Positions 17,701 through 26,383 of a DNA stretch of 64,000 nt are shown here, piece after piece. Within the stretch, counting starts at the first letter, position 1, and every line of letters starts with the position of its first letter. The position numbers and the translations under genes are program-made. The notes under the pieces were generated by a model that had not been told where the DNA came from, did not search any database, and saw only the letters and a list, made by a program, of their open reading frames with translations. Origin of the DNA: an uncultured Bacilli bacterium (GTDB taxonomy: Bacteria; Bacillota_I; Bacilli_A; RF39; UBA660); NCBI GenBank assembly GCA_934096405.1, contig CAKOLW010000002.1:22062-86061 (forward strand), written 5' to 3'.

Positions 17701-18012
17701 CTATTTTATTATAACTTGTGCTTCTACTTTTTTATCATTATTTAGTTTAACTATTAATGTTTTAATATCTTTTATATCAGTATATGAAGCAATTGGATTA
17801 GTACCATAACATAATATTGTTCCGTCTTCATATCTGATTTCTTTAAATTCTATTTCTTTATCATTTTCATATACAATTAATTTTCTTTCTGGTGAGTATG
17901 CATCTACTGTTTCAAAATTAATTTTATAAGTTTTTTTGTTATAAAATAATAGTACTAACACTATAGCTATTATTAAAACTATAGGTATTATAATTATTAA
18001 TCTCTTTTTCAT
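17701..18012 (-). CDS. Small membrane-anchored paralogue of the InlB-repeat protein tail
   Basis: 103 aa: N-terminal membrane helix (KKRLIIIIPIVLIIAIVLVL) and one extracytoplasmic domain with AYSPERKLIVYENDKEI, RYEDGTILCYGTNPIAS and DIKDIKTLIVKL. The last 70 residues of the adjacent InlB-repeat protein carry the same pattern (SYSPDNLLTVYEEGSV, EYIDGGIICFGNNLSAS, LGVTRVVVVL), so this is a duplicated stand-alone copy of that domain. The domain is not one I recognise. One base separates it from the upstream gene, so the genes are co-expressed. Confidence 0.75.
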   Translation of the reverse strand: MKKRLIIIIPIVLIIAIVLVLLFYNKKTYKINFETVDAYSPERKLIVYENDKEIEFKEIRYEDGTILCYGTNPIASYTDIKDIKTLIVKLNNDKKVEAQVIIK

Positions 18013-18013
18013 A

Positions 18014-19483
18014 TTAATTAATTGTAGCAGTTACTTTTATACCACTATTTAGTACTACTACTACTCTTGTCACTCCTAATAAATCAGTATCAGATGCAGA
18101 TAAGTTATTTCCAAAACATATTATACCACCATCTATGTATTCTATTCTTTGAACAGATATTACACTTCCTTCTTCATAAACTGTTAATAAGTTATCTGGT
18201 GAATATGAATCAGTTTTTCTTCTAGAAATTGTATATGATTTTTGTACCCAACTTGCTGTTAAAGTAATATTGCTTGTTACAGGATTGTTAAAATTGTAAG
18301 CACTTCCATTTAATAACCATCCATTAAATTTGTACCCTTCTTTTGTTGGTGATGCTGGTTGAGTAACTTTATTTCCTTCAGTAATAGTTTGTGAACCGAC
18401 ACTAGTTCCACCATCTGAATTAAATGTAACTGTATATTTTGATAAAGGTTGCCATTTAGCAGTTAGTGTTATATTTTTTGTTATTCCAATATTAAAGTCG
18501 TATGTTTTTCCATCTAATTGCCATTCTACAAACTTATATCCTTCTTTTGCAGGATTACTTGGTTTTGTTGCTTTATTTCCTTCTGTAATTGTTTGTGAGT
18601 TTACACTACTTCCACCATCTGAATTGAATGTAACTGTGTATTTATTTGCTATTTTGCTCCAACTTGCTACTAGAGTAATGTTTTTAGTTACTATAGTATT
18701 AAAGTCATATGATTTTCCGTCTAATGTCCATCCTTCAAATGTGTATCCGCTTCTGGTAGGATCTTTAGGCTTACTAGCTTTGTTTCCTTCAATAACACTT
18801 TGTGAACTAATTAAAGACCCTCCGTTACTATTAAATGATACTGAGTATTTTTTCTTAGTTGGTGTTGTTGGATTATTTGGTTTTGTTGTATTACCATTAT
18901 TTCCATTGTTTCCACTATTGCCATTATTATTTGTGTTATTTCCATTTGTTTGTTTTACTTCTTCCCATTTAGCTTTTAATTTTAGGTTAGTAGTAACTTC
19001 AGTATCAAAGTTGTAAGTTTTTCCATCCAATTGCCATTCTTTGAACACATAATTTGCTTTAACTGGATCTACTGGCTTTACTATTTTTTGACCTTTTTCT
19101 ATTACTTGGTTTGCTATAGTTGTTCCACCATCAGTGTCAAATTCAACTACATAAGTTTTAACGTCTTCTCTTACTTTTTCCCACTTAGCAATTAATGTTA
19201 AATTTGATGTAACAGCTGAATTAAAGTCATATGTATTACCATTATTAGTCCATTCAACAAATATATAACCTTCTTTTGTAGGATTAGTTGGCTTTGTAAC
19301 TTTTTCTCCTTCTTTTATTTTTTGATCACTTATTGTACTTCCACCACCAGTATTGAAAGTGACATTATAAGTTACAGGTACTTCTTCTTTATTCATTGTT
19401 TTTACAATGACTCCTATAATACCGGCTATAACAACAACTACTATAGCACCGAGTATATAATATAGGCTTTTTTTGTTTTCCAT
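18014..19483 (-). CDS. InlB B-repeat (Listeria-Bacteroides repeat) surface protein
   Basis: 489 aa. An N-terminal signal anchor helix (about residues 7-27) is followed by five InlB B-type repeats of about 65-70 aa. Each has the pattern YxVTFNxxGGxxI...I.EGxKxTxPxxPTKEGYxFxxW...G..YDFN..VTxNxTLxAxW, at roughly 38-100, 107-171, 210-280, 282-350 and 352-420. An Asn/Gly/Thr-rich linker separates repeats two and three (about 173-208). The C-terminal domain (about 420-489) recurs as the next gene. Likely a cell-surface adhesion protein. The ATG at 19483 follows AGGAAGG. The long structured leader at 19501-19658 lies directly upstream. Confidence 0.85.
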   Translation of the reverse strand: MENKKSLYYILGAIVVVVIAGIIGVIVKTMNKEEVPVTYNVTFNTGGGSTISDQKIKEGEKVTKPTNPTKEGYIFVEWTNNGNTYDFNSAVTSNLTLIAKWEKVREDVKTYVVEFDTDGGTTIANQVIEKGQKIVKPVDPVKANYVFKEWQLDGKTYNFDTEVTTNLKLKAKWEEVKQTNGNNTNNNGNSGNNGNNGNTTKPNNPTTPTKKKYSVSFNSNGGSLISSQSVIEGNKASKPKDPTRSGYTFEGWTLDGKSYDFNTIVTKNITLVASWSKIANKYTVTFNSDGGSSVNSQTITEGNKATKPSNPAKEGYKFVEWQLDGKTYDFNIGITKNITLTAKWQPLSKYTVTFNSDGGTSVGSQTITEGNKVTQPASPTKEGYKFNGWLLNGSAYNFNNPVTSNITLTASWVQKSYTISRRKTDSYSPDNLLTVYEEGSVISVQRIEYIDGGIICFGNNLSASDTDLLGVTRVVVVLNSGIKVTATIN

Positions 19484-19500
19484 CTTTTTCCTTCCTTTCT

Positions 19501-19658
19501 GAGCACTAAAAAAATTATAGACTGGTACCTATGATTTTAAAATAACAAAAAACTATGAGAGTTATTTTTAATAACCCCCCCCGAAATTCGTACCAAGTTT
19601 GGTACTTAATTCAGAGTTGATTAGTACTATCATAGTTTTCATGCTCCTTTTATTTTAT
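19501..19658 (-). promoter_or_regulatory. Structured attenuator-like leader RNA, copy A
   Basis: The 5' leader of the InlB-repeat gene, near-duplicated at 34297-34456. Visible pairings on the reverse strand: outer GAGCA (near 19646) with TGCTC (19505-19501); ACTATGA (at the leader-ORF start) with TCATAGT followed by T6 (19557-19546); a second CATAG...CTAT element followed by T7 (19535-19508); and the palindrome-like GTACCAAAC/TTGGTAC. Segments 1 and 4, and 2 and 3, resemble each other, as in transcription attenuators. ACTATGR/YCATAGT covaries between the two copies (A-T here, G-C in copy B). It matches no riboswitch consensus I know. Confidence 0.55.
19568..19633 (-). CDS. Leader peptide A of the attenuator-like element
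   Basis: A 21-codon ORF with an ATG at 19633, ten bases after GGAG. It ends ELSTKLGTNFGGGY. The three Gly codons fall in an uninterrupted run of eight G on the coding strand (19582-19575). The counterpart at 34369-34431 has the same length to the Gly run, the same ELSTKLGTNFGGG end and only one (synonymous) difference in that part, while the residues after Met differ. The start codon is inside the ACTATGR pairing segment. An in-frame ATG at 19642 sits too close to the GGAG. Expression is inferred. Confidence 0.5.
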   Translation of the reverse strand: MIVLINSELSTKLGTNFGGGY

Positions 19659-19664
19659 GCTTTA

Positions 19665-19693
19665 ATTTTATCAAATCATTTAATTATATGCAA
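19665..19693 (-). promoter_or_regulatory. Promoter of leader A and the surface-protein operon
   Basis: -35 TTGCAT (19693-19688), 17-bp spacer, -10 TAAAAT (19670-19665) with an extended TGA just before it. The 16-base block TTTGATAAAATTAAAG containing the -10 is identical at copy B. Confidence 0.6.
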
Positions 19694-19735
19694 TAAGTTT
19701 TGAAAAAAATGTCGTAATTTGTGAAAAAAAGAAGT

Positions 19736-21529
19736 TTAAACTTCTTCAAATTGACTATTATAAAGCGTACTATAGAATCCATTCTTTTTAAGTAATTCAT
19801 CATGAGTACCTTGTTCTACTATATTTCCGTCTTTTAATACTAGTATTAAATCGGCATTTTTAATTGTAGATAATCTATGTGCAATGATGAATGATGTTTT
19901 ATTTTTCATTAGTTCATCCATTGCTTTTTGTATTAATATTTCTGTTCTTGTATCTACACTACTAGTTGCTTCATCAAGTATTAGTATTTTAGGATTAGCA
20001 AGTATTGCTCTTGCAATAGTAAGTAATTGTTTTTGACCACCACTTATGTTGTCTGTATCTTCATTTAAAATCATGTTGTATCCATCAGGTAAAGTTTGAA
20101 TAAAGTGATGTACATGTGCCATTTTCGCTGCATCTATTACTTCCCTATCTGTAGCGTCTAATCTTCCATATCTTAAGTTCTCCATTATTGTACCACTAAA
20201 TAACCATGTATCTTGAAGTACCATACCAAATTGTTTTCTTAATTCTCCTCTGTCAACATTTTTTATGTTAACACCATCAACTAGTATTTCCCCACTATTG
20301 GTGTCATAGAATCTCATAAGTAATTTTACTAAAGTTGTTTTACCTGCTCCAGTAGGTCCCACTATTGCTATCTTTTTACCACTTGTAACATGAGTACTAA
20401 AATTATTTATAATTATTTTATCATCATATCCAAAAGTAACATTTTTAAATACTACATTTCCTCTTACATTTTTAAGTTCTACTTTATTTTTAATAGGTTC
20501 TTCTTTTTCATTTAAAAATTCAAATACTCTTTCACAAGCTGCGACCATACCTTGTAATTCAGTCATTATACTTGCTAGATTTGCAATTGGATTAGTAAAA
20601 TTCTTAGTATATGTTATGAATGATTGAATATTACCAACTGTTATTTTTCCTTCAATAACATATATTCCACCCATTATAGCAACAACTACATAACCTAAAT
20701 TACCAACTAATTTCATAATTGGATGCATAAGTCCACCTAAGAAATTACTTTTCCAAGCTGATTCACATAACTCATTGGTACTTTCTTCAAAATCTTTCAT
20801 CATTTTATTTTCTGCATTAAATGATTTTATTATGTTTTGTCCACTCAACATTTCTTCTACTTTACCATTAACAATTGCTAGTCTATCTTGTTGATTAACA
20901 AAGTGATGTTGACTCTTCTTCATTATGGTACTAGTTATTATTAAAGATATTGGTAGTATTACCAAAGTAACAATTGTCATAGTAAAGTTAATAGAAAACA
21001 TCATTATAAGTATTCCTATTACCATAACTATACATGTTATTAATTCAGTAGCACTTCTATTTAAATTCATACTTATTGTATCTATATCATTAGTTACTAA
21101 AGATAATACTTCACCATGAGTCTTTTTATCAAAGTATTTAAGTGGTAATTTATTTACTTTTTTATCTACTTTACTTCTTAAATCTTTGGCATATTTTTGA
21201 CTTATTTTTGCCATTATAATACCTTGTAAATAATTGAATAATGCACTTATAATATATAAGATCAATATTGTTAAAAGTATTTTATGTAATTTAGTGAAAT
21301 TTATTCCACCTATTCCTTGTATTTTTTTTATTATTCCACTATATAATTCAGTAGTGGCATTACCTAATATTTTAGGTCCAACTATAGTGAATAAAGTACC
21401 TAATATTGATAATATTGTTATAACTATTATATGTACATAGTAAGGCTTTAAACTTTTTATTAATGTTTTCATTGTACCTTTAAAGTCTTTTGCTTTATCT
21501 GTATTTTGTGGTCTTGGCATTTTATTCAC
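19736..21529 (-). CDS. Heterodimeric ABC exporter subunit (catalytic-site half)
   Basis: 597 aa type-IV ABC exporter: a six-helix membrane domain to about residue 330, then a nucleotide-binding domain with Walker A GPTGAGKTTL, signature NISGGQKQ, and canonical ILILDEATSSVD with catalytic Glu. LmrCD/BmrCD-like drug exporter half. The start overlaps the previous gene's end by 8 bp, and that gene has a degenerate Walker B Glu, so the two should form one transporter with one consensus and one degenerate ATP site. Confidence 0.92.
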   Translation of the reverse strand: MNKMPRPQNTDKAKDFKGTMKTLIKSLKPYYVHIIVITILSILGTLFTIVGPKILGNATTELYSGIIKKIQGIGGINFTKLHKILLTILILYIISALFNYLQGIIMAKISQKYAKDLRSKVDKKVNKLPLKYFDKKTHGEVLSLVTNDIDTISMNLNRSATELITCIVMVIGILIMMFSINFTMTIVTLVILPISLIITSTIMKKSQHHFVNQQDRLAIVNGKVEEMLSGQNIIKSFNAENKMMKDFEESTNELCESAWKSNFLGGLMHPIMKLVGNLGYVVVAIMGGIYVIEGKITVGNIQSFITYTKNFTNPIANLASIMTELQGMVAACERVFEFLNEKEEPIKNKVELKNVRGNVVFKNVTFGYDDKIIINNFSTHVTSGKKIAIVGPTGAGKTTLVKLLMRFYDTNSGEILVDGVNIKNVDRGELRKQFGMVLQDTWLFSGTIMENLRYGRLDATDREVIDAAKMAHVHHFIQTLPDGYNMILNEDTDNISGGQKQLLTIARAILANPKILILDEATSSVDTRTEILIQKAMDELMKNKTSFIIAHRLSTIKNADLILVLKDGNIVEQGTHDELLKKNGFYSTLYNSQFEEV

Positions 21530-23567
21530 CTCCTAATTGACTTATTTTTATTTCTTTATATATAGGACAAGATTTAAGTAACTCTTCATGAGTACCCATT
21601 CCTACTATTTCACCATTATCTAAAACTATTATATTATCAGCATGCATTACAGAACTAATTCTTTGCGCTACTACAAATACTATTTTATCTTTAGTTATTT
21701 TATTTAGTTCTTTTCTAAGTTCTGCATCAGTTTTATAGTCTAGTGCTGAAAATGAATCATCAAATACATATATTTTAGGATCTTTACAAATTGCTCTTGC
21801 AATAGATAGTCTTTGTTTTTGACCACCACTTACATTAGTACCACCTTGGCTTATTTCTCTATCAAGTCCATCTTTATCTTCATTAATAAATTCTAATGCT
21901 TGGCTTATTTTAGCTGAAGCAAGTGCTTTTTCTCTATCAGGTTTATTAAGTCCAAATGTTATATTAGATAATATAGTACCACTAAATAAATTACCTTTTT
22001 GTGGAACGTATCCAATTAACTCTCTTAAATCTTTTAATTTTACATCTTTTATATTTCTACCATTTACTAGAATTTCCCCACTAGTAACATCATAGAATCT
22101 AGGTATTAAATTGATTAATGTAGATTTGCCACTACCAGTACTACCTATAAATGCTGTAGTTGTTCCTTCAGTCGCCTTAAAGTTAATATTTCTTAGTACA
22201 TCTTCTGTAGCATCAGGATATCTAAAGTATACATCTCTAAATTCTACTTCATTCTTTTCTCCAAGTTTTAAAGTTTTTTCTTTATCTTTTATTTTAGATT
22301 CAGTATTTAATACTTCACTAACTCTTTTAAGAGAAATAGTTGCTCTTGGAAGCATTATAAGTACCATAGATACCATTAAAAATGACATAATAATTTGCAT
22401 AGTATATGTTATAAACGCTATCATAGAACCAACTTGCATAGTACCCATATCTATTTTATTAGCACTTACCCATACAATTAATATACTTACACTATTCATC
22501 ATAAGTGTTAAAGTAGGTTCCATTATAGCCATAGCTTTATGTATAAATAAACCATTTTTAGTTATATCATCATTAGCTTTTTCAAATCTTTTTTCTTCAT
22601 ATTTTTCATTAGCAAATGCTCTTATTACTGGTATACCTTCTAATATTTCTTTAAATACTAAGTTCATTCTATCTAATAAATCTTGCATTTTTTTAAATTT
22701 AGGTACAACTACAAGGAACAATACTAACATAAGAAGTAATACTGCGCATACGGACACTATTACAACCCAAGATATAGGACTACCACTTACTTTAGTAATC
22801 GCACCTATTCCCATTATTGGAGCAAAGATTATTATTCTAAATAACATCATTATTAAAGTTTGTATTTGTACTATATCATTAGTACATCTTGTTATCAAAC
22901 TACTAGTACTAAATTTATTTAATTCTTCAGTTTCAAATGTCATTATCTTCTTCATAACTTTATTTCTTAAATCTTTACCAATGAATGCAGATAATTTACT
23001 AGATAAATAAACACTAAGTATTGTTGCTCCCATAGATATTAATGCTACAATTAGCATTTTTCCACCTGTAGAATATATATAATTCATTTGTTTTTCTTCT
23101 ACATCTATACCTAATTCTTTATAAGTATTTTTTATATAGTTAATATCACTTTGTTCAATGAAACTCTCATTGCCTTCATATTGGTCTTTTAATGAATTTA
23201 CCACTTCTTTTGTTGGTACACCATTAAATTTATCTATGTTAACCACTATAGATATAGGATACAATAAAATACTCTCTAAATCTTTATTTTCTTTTATTAA
23301 TTTATATTTTCCATCTATTAAATCATAACTAACTTCTAAAATATCTTTTTCTTTATTATCAAGCATATTAGTTATTAAATTATAATCTTTTTTACTTAAT
23401 ACTTCAGGTACAATACTTTCTATACCTCCACTTTGTATACCAGTATCAACTATTTTACTAGTATAACTAGGTAATTCTAATTCTGTATATGCCTGCGCAA
23501 ATAAAAGAATTAATATAAATAATATTTGTAATTTATATTTAACTATTGTTTTTAATATTTCTTTCAT
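21522..23567 (-). CDS. Heterodimeric ABC exporter subunit (degenerate-site half)
   Basis: 681 aa from the ATG at 23567 (GGGAGG upstream). Membrane helix 1 at about 9-25 is followed by an extracytoplasmic insertion of about 130 aa before helix 2, unusual in length compared with its partner. The nucleotide-binding domain shows Walker A GSTGSGKSTL, signature NVSGGQKQRLS, and IYVFDDSFSALD, where Asp/Ser replaces the usual Glu-Ala, as in the degenerate half of TM287/288-like exporters. Substrate unknown; drug or peptide export is expected. Confidence 0.9.
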   Translation of the reverse strand: MKEILKTIVKYKLQILFILILLFAQAYTELELPSYTSKIVDTGIQSGGIESIVPEVLSKKDYNLITNMLDNKEKDILEVSYDLIDGKYKLIKENKDLESILLYPISIVVNIDKFNGVPTKEVVNSLKDQYEGNESFIEQSDINYIKNTYKELGIDVEEKQMNYIYSTGGKMLIVALISMGATILSVYLSSKLSAFIGKDLRNKVMKKIMTFETEELNKFSTSSLITRCTNDIVQIQTLIMMLFRIIIFAPIMGIGAITKVSGSPISWVVIVSVCAVLLLMLVLFLVVVPKFKKMQDLLDRMNLVFKEILEGIPVIRAFANEKYEEKRFEKANDDITKNGLFIHKAMAIMEPTLTLMMNSVSILIVWVSANKIDMGTMQVGSMIAFITYTMQIIMSFLMVSMVLIMLPRATISLKRVSEVLNTESKIKDKEKTLKLGEKNEVEFRDVYFRYPDATEDVLRNINFKATEGTTTAFIGSTGSGKSTLINLIPRFYDVTSGEILVNGRNIKDVKLKDLRELIGYVPQKGNLFSGTILSNITFGLNKPDREKALASAKISQALEFINEDKDGLDREISQGGTNVSGGQKQRLSIARAICKDPKIYVFDDSFSALDYKTDAELRKELNKITKDKIVFVVAQRISSVMHADNIIVLDNGEIVGMGTHEELLKSCPIYKEIKISQLGGE

Positions 23568-23659
23568 GTTACTTTTTCCTCCCAATTAATACTACTTTCA
23601 TAAATTTAAAAAGTCAACTTATTACATACTTTTTCACATAAGTTTCATAAATAAATTGA

Positions 23660-24742
23660 CTATTTTAATATTTTATTTAATATGTAATTCATTATGTATA
23701 TTTTATCTTCTGGAATATATATATTAGTTTTATTAGTTTTAAGTAATCCTTCTTTTAGTAAAGGCTTTATATTAAATACATCTTGGATATTTTCATTATA
23801 TTTATCAAAGAATTCTTTTACATCTATTCCTTCTAATTTTCTAAGTCCTAACATTACATGATTTTCCATATCTTCTTTTTTTGACATAACAAGTTCATTA
23901 AGTCTATATTTATCAGCTAGATATTCATTAAAACTTCTAGTGTTTTCATATCTTAATTCACTGATAAATCCATGACTACCTAAACCAAATCCATAGTATT
24001 CAGTATTATTCCAATACCCTAAATTATGTTTACTTTCATATCCTGGTTTAGCAAAGTTACTAACTTCATAGTGATTATAACCTTTACTTTTTAATTTTTT
24101 AACTATGTATTTATACATTTTAGCATCTTTATCTTCATCTATAGGTTTTATGTTTTTAACTGCTAGTACTGTGTTATTTTCAATTATAAGACTATAAGTA
24201 CTTACATGATTTACATCTAATTTAAGTATATTGTTTATATCGCTTTTTAAAACACTTAATGTTTCTATTGGAAGTGCATATATAAGATCAACATTAATAT
24301 TATTAAAGTATTTTTTTACTAAGTTAATATTATTAAATATTTCTTTCTTATTATGTTTTCTATTTAAGAATAAAAGATTATTTTTATCAAAACTTTCTAC
24401 TCCTATACTAATTCTATTTACTCCATTATTATTTAGTATAACTAGTTTTTCTTCAGTTATATCATTTACATTCATTTCAAATGTAAATTCTATGTTATCT
24501 TTTCTTTTAAATATTTTAGTAATTTCCATTAGTTTATTTAAATTAGGTATGTTAAGTGTACTAGGTGTTCCTCCACCTATATATATAGTTTTAACTTCAT
24601 CTTCATCATAATACTTATTTATTTCTTTTTCTAAATGTTTTAGATATTCACTTGCCCATACATCATTATGTAAAAATTTACAAAAATCACAATAACTACA
24701 TATACTAGAACAAAAAGGTATATGTATATAAACACTTCTCAT
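23660..24742 (-). CDS. hemW: HemW-like radical SAM protein (heme chaperone family)
   Basis: 360 aa starting MRSVYIHIPFCSSICSYCDF, giving the CxxxCxxC 4Fe-4S motif with the extra F(C) typical of HemN/HemW. Then YIGGGTPS, GVESFD, DLIYALP and the C-terminal HemN domain (HYEVSNFAKPG, HNLGYW). HemW binds heme and was long annotated as oxygen-independent coproporphyrinogen III oxidase. At 360 aa it is shorter than HemN and lacks its N-terminal extension. In a genome that may lack heme synthesis the role is uncertain. Confidence 0.92.
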   Translation of the reverse strand: MRSVYIHIPFCSSICSYCDFCKFLHNDVWASEYLKHLEKEINKYYDEDEVKTIYIGGGTPSTLNIPNLNKLMEITKIFKRKDNIEFTFEMNVNDITEEKLVILNNNGVNRISIGVESFDKNNLLFLNRKHNKKEIFNNINLVKKYFNNINVDLIYALPIETLSVLKSDINNILKLDVNHVSTYSLIIENNTVLAVKNIKPIDEDKDAKMYKYIVKKLKSKGYNHYEVSNFAKPGYESKHNLGYWNNTEYYGFGLGSHGFISELRYENTRSFNEYLADKYRLNELVMSKKEDMENHVMLGLRKLEGIDVKEFFDKYNENIQDVFNIKPLLKEGLLKTNKTNIYIPEDKIYIMNYILNKILK

Positions 24743-24829
24743 ATAATCACTCTTCCGTAATAATTTTACTATAAAATGCCTGTTTTTACAATTTTTTTAT
24801 CATTTTTATACATTTTTTTAAAATTTTAC

Positions 24830-24858
24830 TTGCATTATATAAAAAATTATTATAAAAT
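24830..24858 (+). promoter_or_regulatory. Promoter of the tRNA-Ile/tRNA-Glu pair
   Basis: -35 TTGCAT (24830-24835), 17-bp spacer, -10 TAAAAT (24853-24858), about 23 bp before tRNA-Ile. Confidence 0.55.
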
Positions 24859-24880
24859 TAAGAAGGTTTTATGACAAAAC

Positions 24881-24957
24881 GGGCTTGTAGCTCAGTTGGT
24901 TAGAGCGTGCGTCTGATAAGCGCAAGGTCGATGGTTCAAGTCCATCCAGGCCCACCA
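24881..24957 (+). tRNA. tRNA-Ile (GAT)
   Basis: 77 nt: acceptor GGGCTTG with CAGGCCC, D arm GCTCAGTTGGTTAGAGC, anticodon loop CTGATAA (GAT), T loop TTCAAGT, CCA encoded. The last pair of the anticodon stem is a T-G wobble. Confidence 0.95.
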
Positions 24958-24964
24958 TTTTAAT

Positions 24965-25040
24965 GGCCGGTTGGTGAAATGGTTAACACACACGCCTTTC
25001 ACGCGTGCATTCACGGGTTCAAATCCCGTACCGGTCACCA
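24965..25040 (+). tRNA. tRNA-Glu (TTC)
   Basis: 76 nt, 7 bp after tRNA-Ile: acceptor GGCCGGT with ACCGGTC, anticodon stem CACGC/GCGTG with loop CTTTCAC (anticodon TTC), T arm CGGGTTCAAATCCCG, CCA encoded. Confidence 0.95.
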
Positions 25041-25054
25041 AGTTTAATCACAAG

Positions 25055-25077
25055 AATCTCTACTATGAGATTTTTTT
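25055..25077 (+). terminator. Terminator of the tRNA pair
   Basis: 6-bp stem AATCTC/GAGATT with loop TACTAT, followed by T5. Confidence 0.7.
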
Positions 25078-25092
25078 ATTTATATTTAAAAA

Positions 25093-25120
25093 TGATACAA
25101 GTGCTTATGCATTTGTATCA
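25093..25120 (-). terminator. Terminator overlapping the prepilin stop codon
   Basis: A 12-bp stem (25120-25109 with 25104-25093, one A-C mismatch), loop ATAA, followed by ATTTTT on the reverse strand. The last codons and the stop of the prepilin gene lie within the 5' arm. Confidence 0.7.
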
Positions 25121-25767
25121 TTTTCTGTATCCCAAGTTACTGTGTCATCTGTAACCATTTTTGCTACTTCTTTACCATCTATTTTGTAAACACCTATTAC
25201 TCTCCACATTATACCACTATAGTAAAGATAGTTATCTGGATTGTTACAATTTGTATCATTAGCGCAGTAAACGCATTCCATCTTTTCTACTTTTTGATTT
25301 TCATCAGTACACTTTAAATCAGTCTTAACTTTTCCTACTAAATCAGTATCAGTAGTTGAAGCTTGTTCACTACCCCATATTGCTATGTATGCATCATTTG
25401 AATACTTTATTAATATTTCTTGATTATTTAAACTTTGATTATTCGTAGGATCAATAACACATCCTTTGTTAGTTTTTTCTGTTTCAGCATCTCCACACTT
25501 TCCTGAACCATTAGCAATTTCAGAATTAACATACCCATTTTCTACTAAATTATATACAAATATTTTTTCTCCACTAGGTATATTTTTATCTTTAGCATAT
25601 AACTCAGCTGCAACTAATATTATGTCTTTTTTACTTTCTAATAATCTTTCATTGGATCTTTTTCTTATATTTATTATACTAGGTATAGATATAGCTAGTA
25701 TTATTCCTATTATTGCAATTACTACTAATATTTCAGTAATAGTAAAACCTTTCTTATTATTAATCAT
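25105..25767 (-). CDS. Type IV prepilin-like protein, probably shortened
   Basis: 220 aa. The class III signal MINNKKG is followed by FTITEILVVIAIIGIILAIS: prepilin peptidase cuts after Gly7, Phe+1 and Glu+5 are present, and the hydrophobic helix follows. The C-terminal part has Cys pairs (CVYCANDTNC) and YYSGIMWRVIGVYKIDGK. That segment resembles the YYYSGN...WRIIRTNEDGS entry of the lectin-like domain in the two large surface proteins at 29.8-34.3 kb. Here it stops after about 30 more residues, so it may be a truncated member. No other pilus genes are in the window. Confidence 0.85.
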   Translation of the reverse strand: MINNKKGFTITEILVVIAIIGIILAISIPSIINIRKRSNERLLESKKDIILVAAELYAKDKNIPSGEKIFVYNLVENGYVNSEIANGSGKCGDAETEKTNKGCVIDPTNNQSLNNQEILIKYSNDAYIAIWGSEQASTTDTDLVGKVKTDLKCTDENQKVEKMECVYCANDTNCNNPDNYLYYSGIMWRVIGVYKIDGKEVAKMVTDDTVTWDTENDTNA

Positions 25768-25841
25768 ATATATCCTCCATATTATAATACAATTATAAAT
25801 ATACTTTTAGAGAATGTCAAATAAAACCTTTAAATTTAACT

Positions 25842-25868
25842 AAAAAAGTTAGTACACGATGTACTAAC
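25842..25868 (-). terminator. Terminator downstream of yqeY
   Basis: 9-bp perfect stem GTTAGTACA/TGTACTAAC with a 3-nt loop, followed by TTTTTT on the reverse strand. Between it and the yqeY stop lie two more hairpins (25885-25903, 7 bp; 25908-25939, 10 bp with one wobble, overlapping the stop). Confidence 0.8.
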
Positions 25869-25926
25869 TTCGTTAGGGTTTGAATCGATAAATTTATTAT
25901 CGAAGATATTGGGCATGCGACGCGGT

Positions 25927-26373
25927 CTACATACCCAATTTAGTGTTAACTATAACACTAACTAATTTAAAATCGGCCTTTCCTTTTAGTCGAGCGTTTG
26001 CTTCCTTCATTATTTTGCCCATGTCCTTTTTTCCTCCGGGCTTAACTTCTTCGAATATTTTATCTATTTCTTTCTCAATTTCTTCTTTGCTTAGTTGTTC
26101 TGGTAAGAATTCACTAATAATTTTAATTTCCCTTTCTAAATTATCAGCCAAATCATTCCTTCCAGCATTTCTAAATTCTTCAATACTCTCTCTATGTTGT
26201 TTAACTTGTTTACTAGCAACTTCAATTACAGTATCATCAGTTACTTCAGTTAATTTATTATTTATTTTATATAAATCAATAGCACTTTTTAGAAGTCTAA
26301 TTGTACTTAAAGTTTCTTTGTCTTTACTCTTCATAGCTTCTAACATAGTTTTATTTATTCTATCATACAACAT
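25927..26373 (-). CDS. yqeY: GatB/YqeY domain protein
   Basis: 148 aa matching the YqeY family: MLYDRINKTMLEAMKSKDK start, TIRLLKSAI, RNDLADNLEREI, LPEQLSKEEIE and the C-terminal GKADFKLVSVIVNTKL. The family shares the helical tail domain of GatB and is thought to act on tRNA-dependent amidation or tRNA binding. It lies 10 bp after rpsU, the standard rpsU-yqeY arrangement. Confidence 0.93.
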   Translation of the reverse strand: MLYDRINKTMLEAMKSKDKETLSTIRLLKSAIDLYKINNKLTEVTDDTVIEVASKQVKQHRESIEEFRNAGRNDLADNLEREIKIISEFLPEQLSKEEIEKEIDKIFEEVKPGGKKDMGKIMKEANARLKGKADFKLVSVIVNTKLGM

Positions 26374-26383
26374 AAATTACCTC

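Noticed and set aside
19501..19658. c-di-GMP, SAM or T-box riboswitch
   Set aside because: None of the conserved core sequences of these classes could be found on either strand; the short ORF and paired U-tract hairpins fit an attenuator better.
22111..23010. 299-codon reading frame opposite the ABC exporter
   Set aside because: An antisense shadow: its Ile/Val/Thr-rich composition mirrors the coding strand and the reverse gene is a clear ABC transporter.
24971..25189. 72-codon reading frame on the + strand
   Set aside because: Runs through tRNA-Glu, its terminator and the antisense of the prepilin gene.
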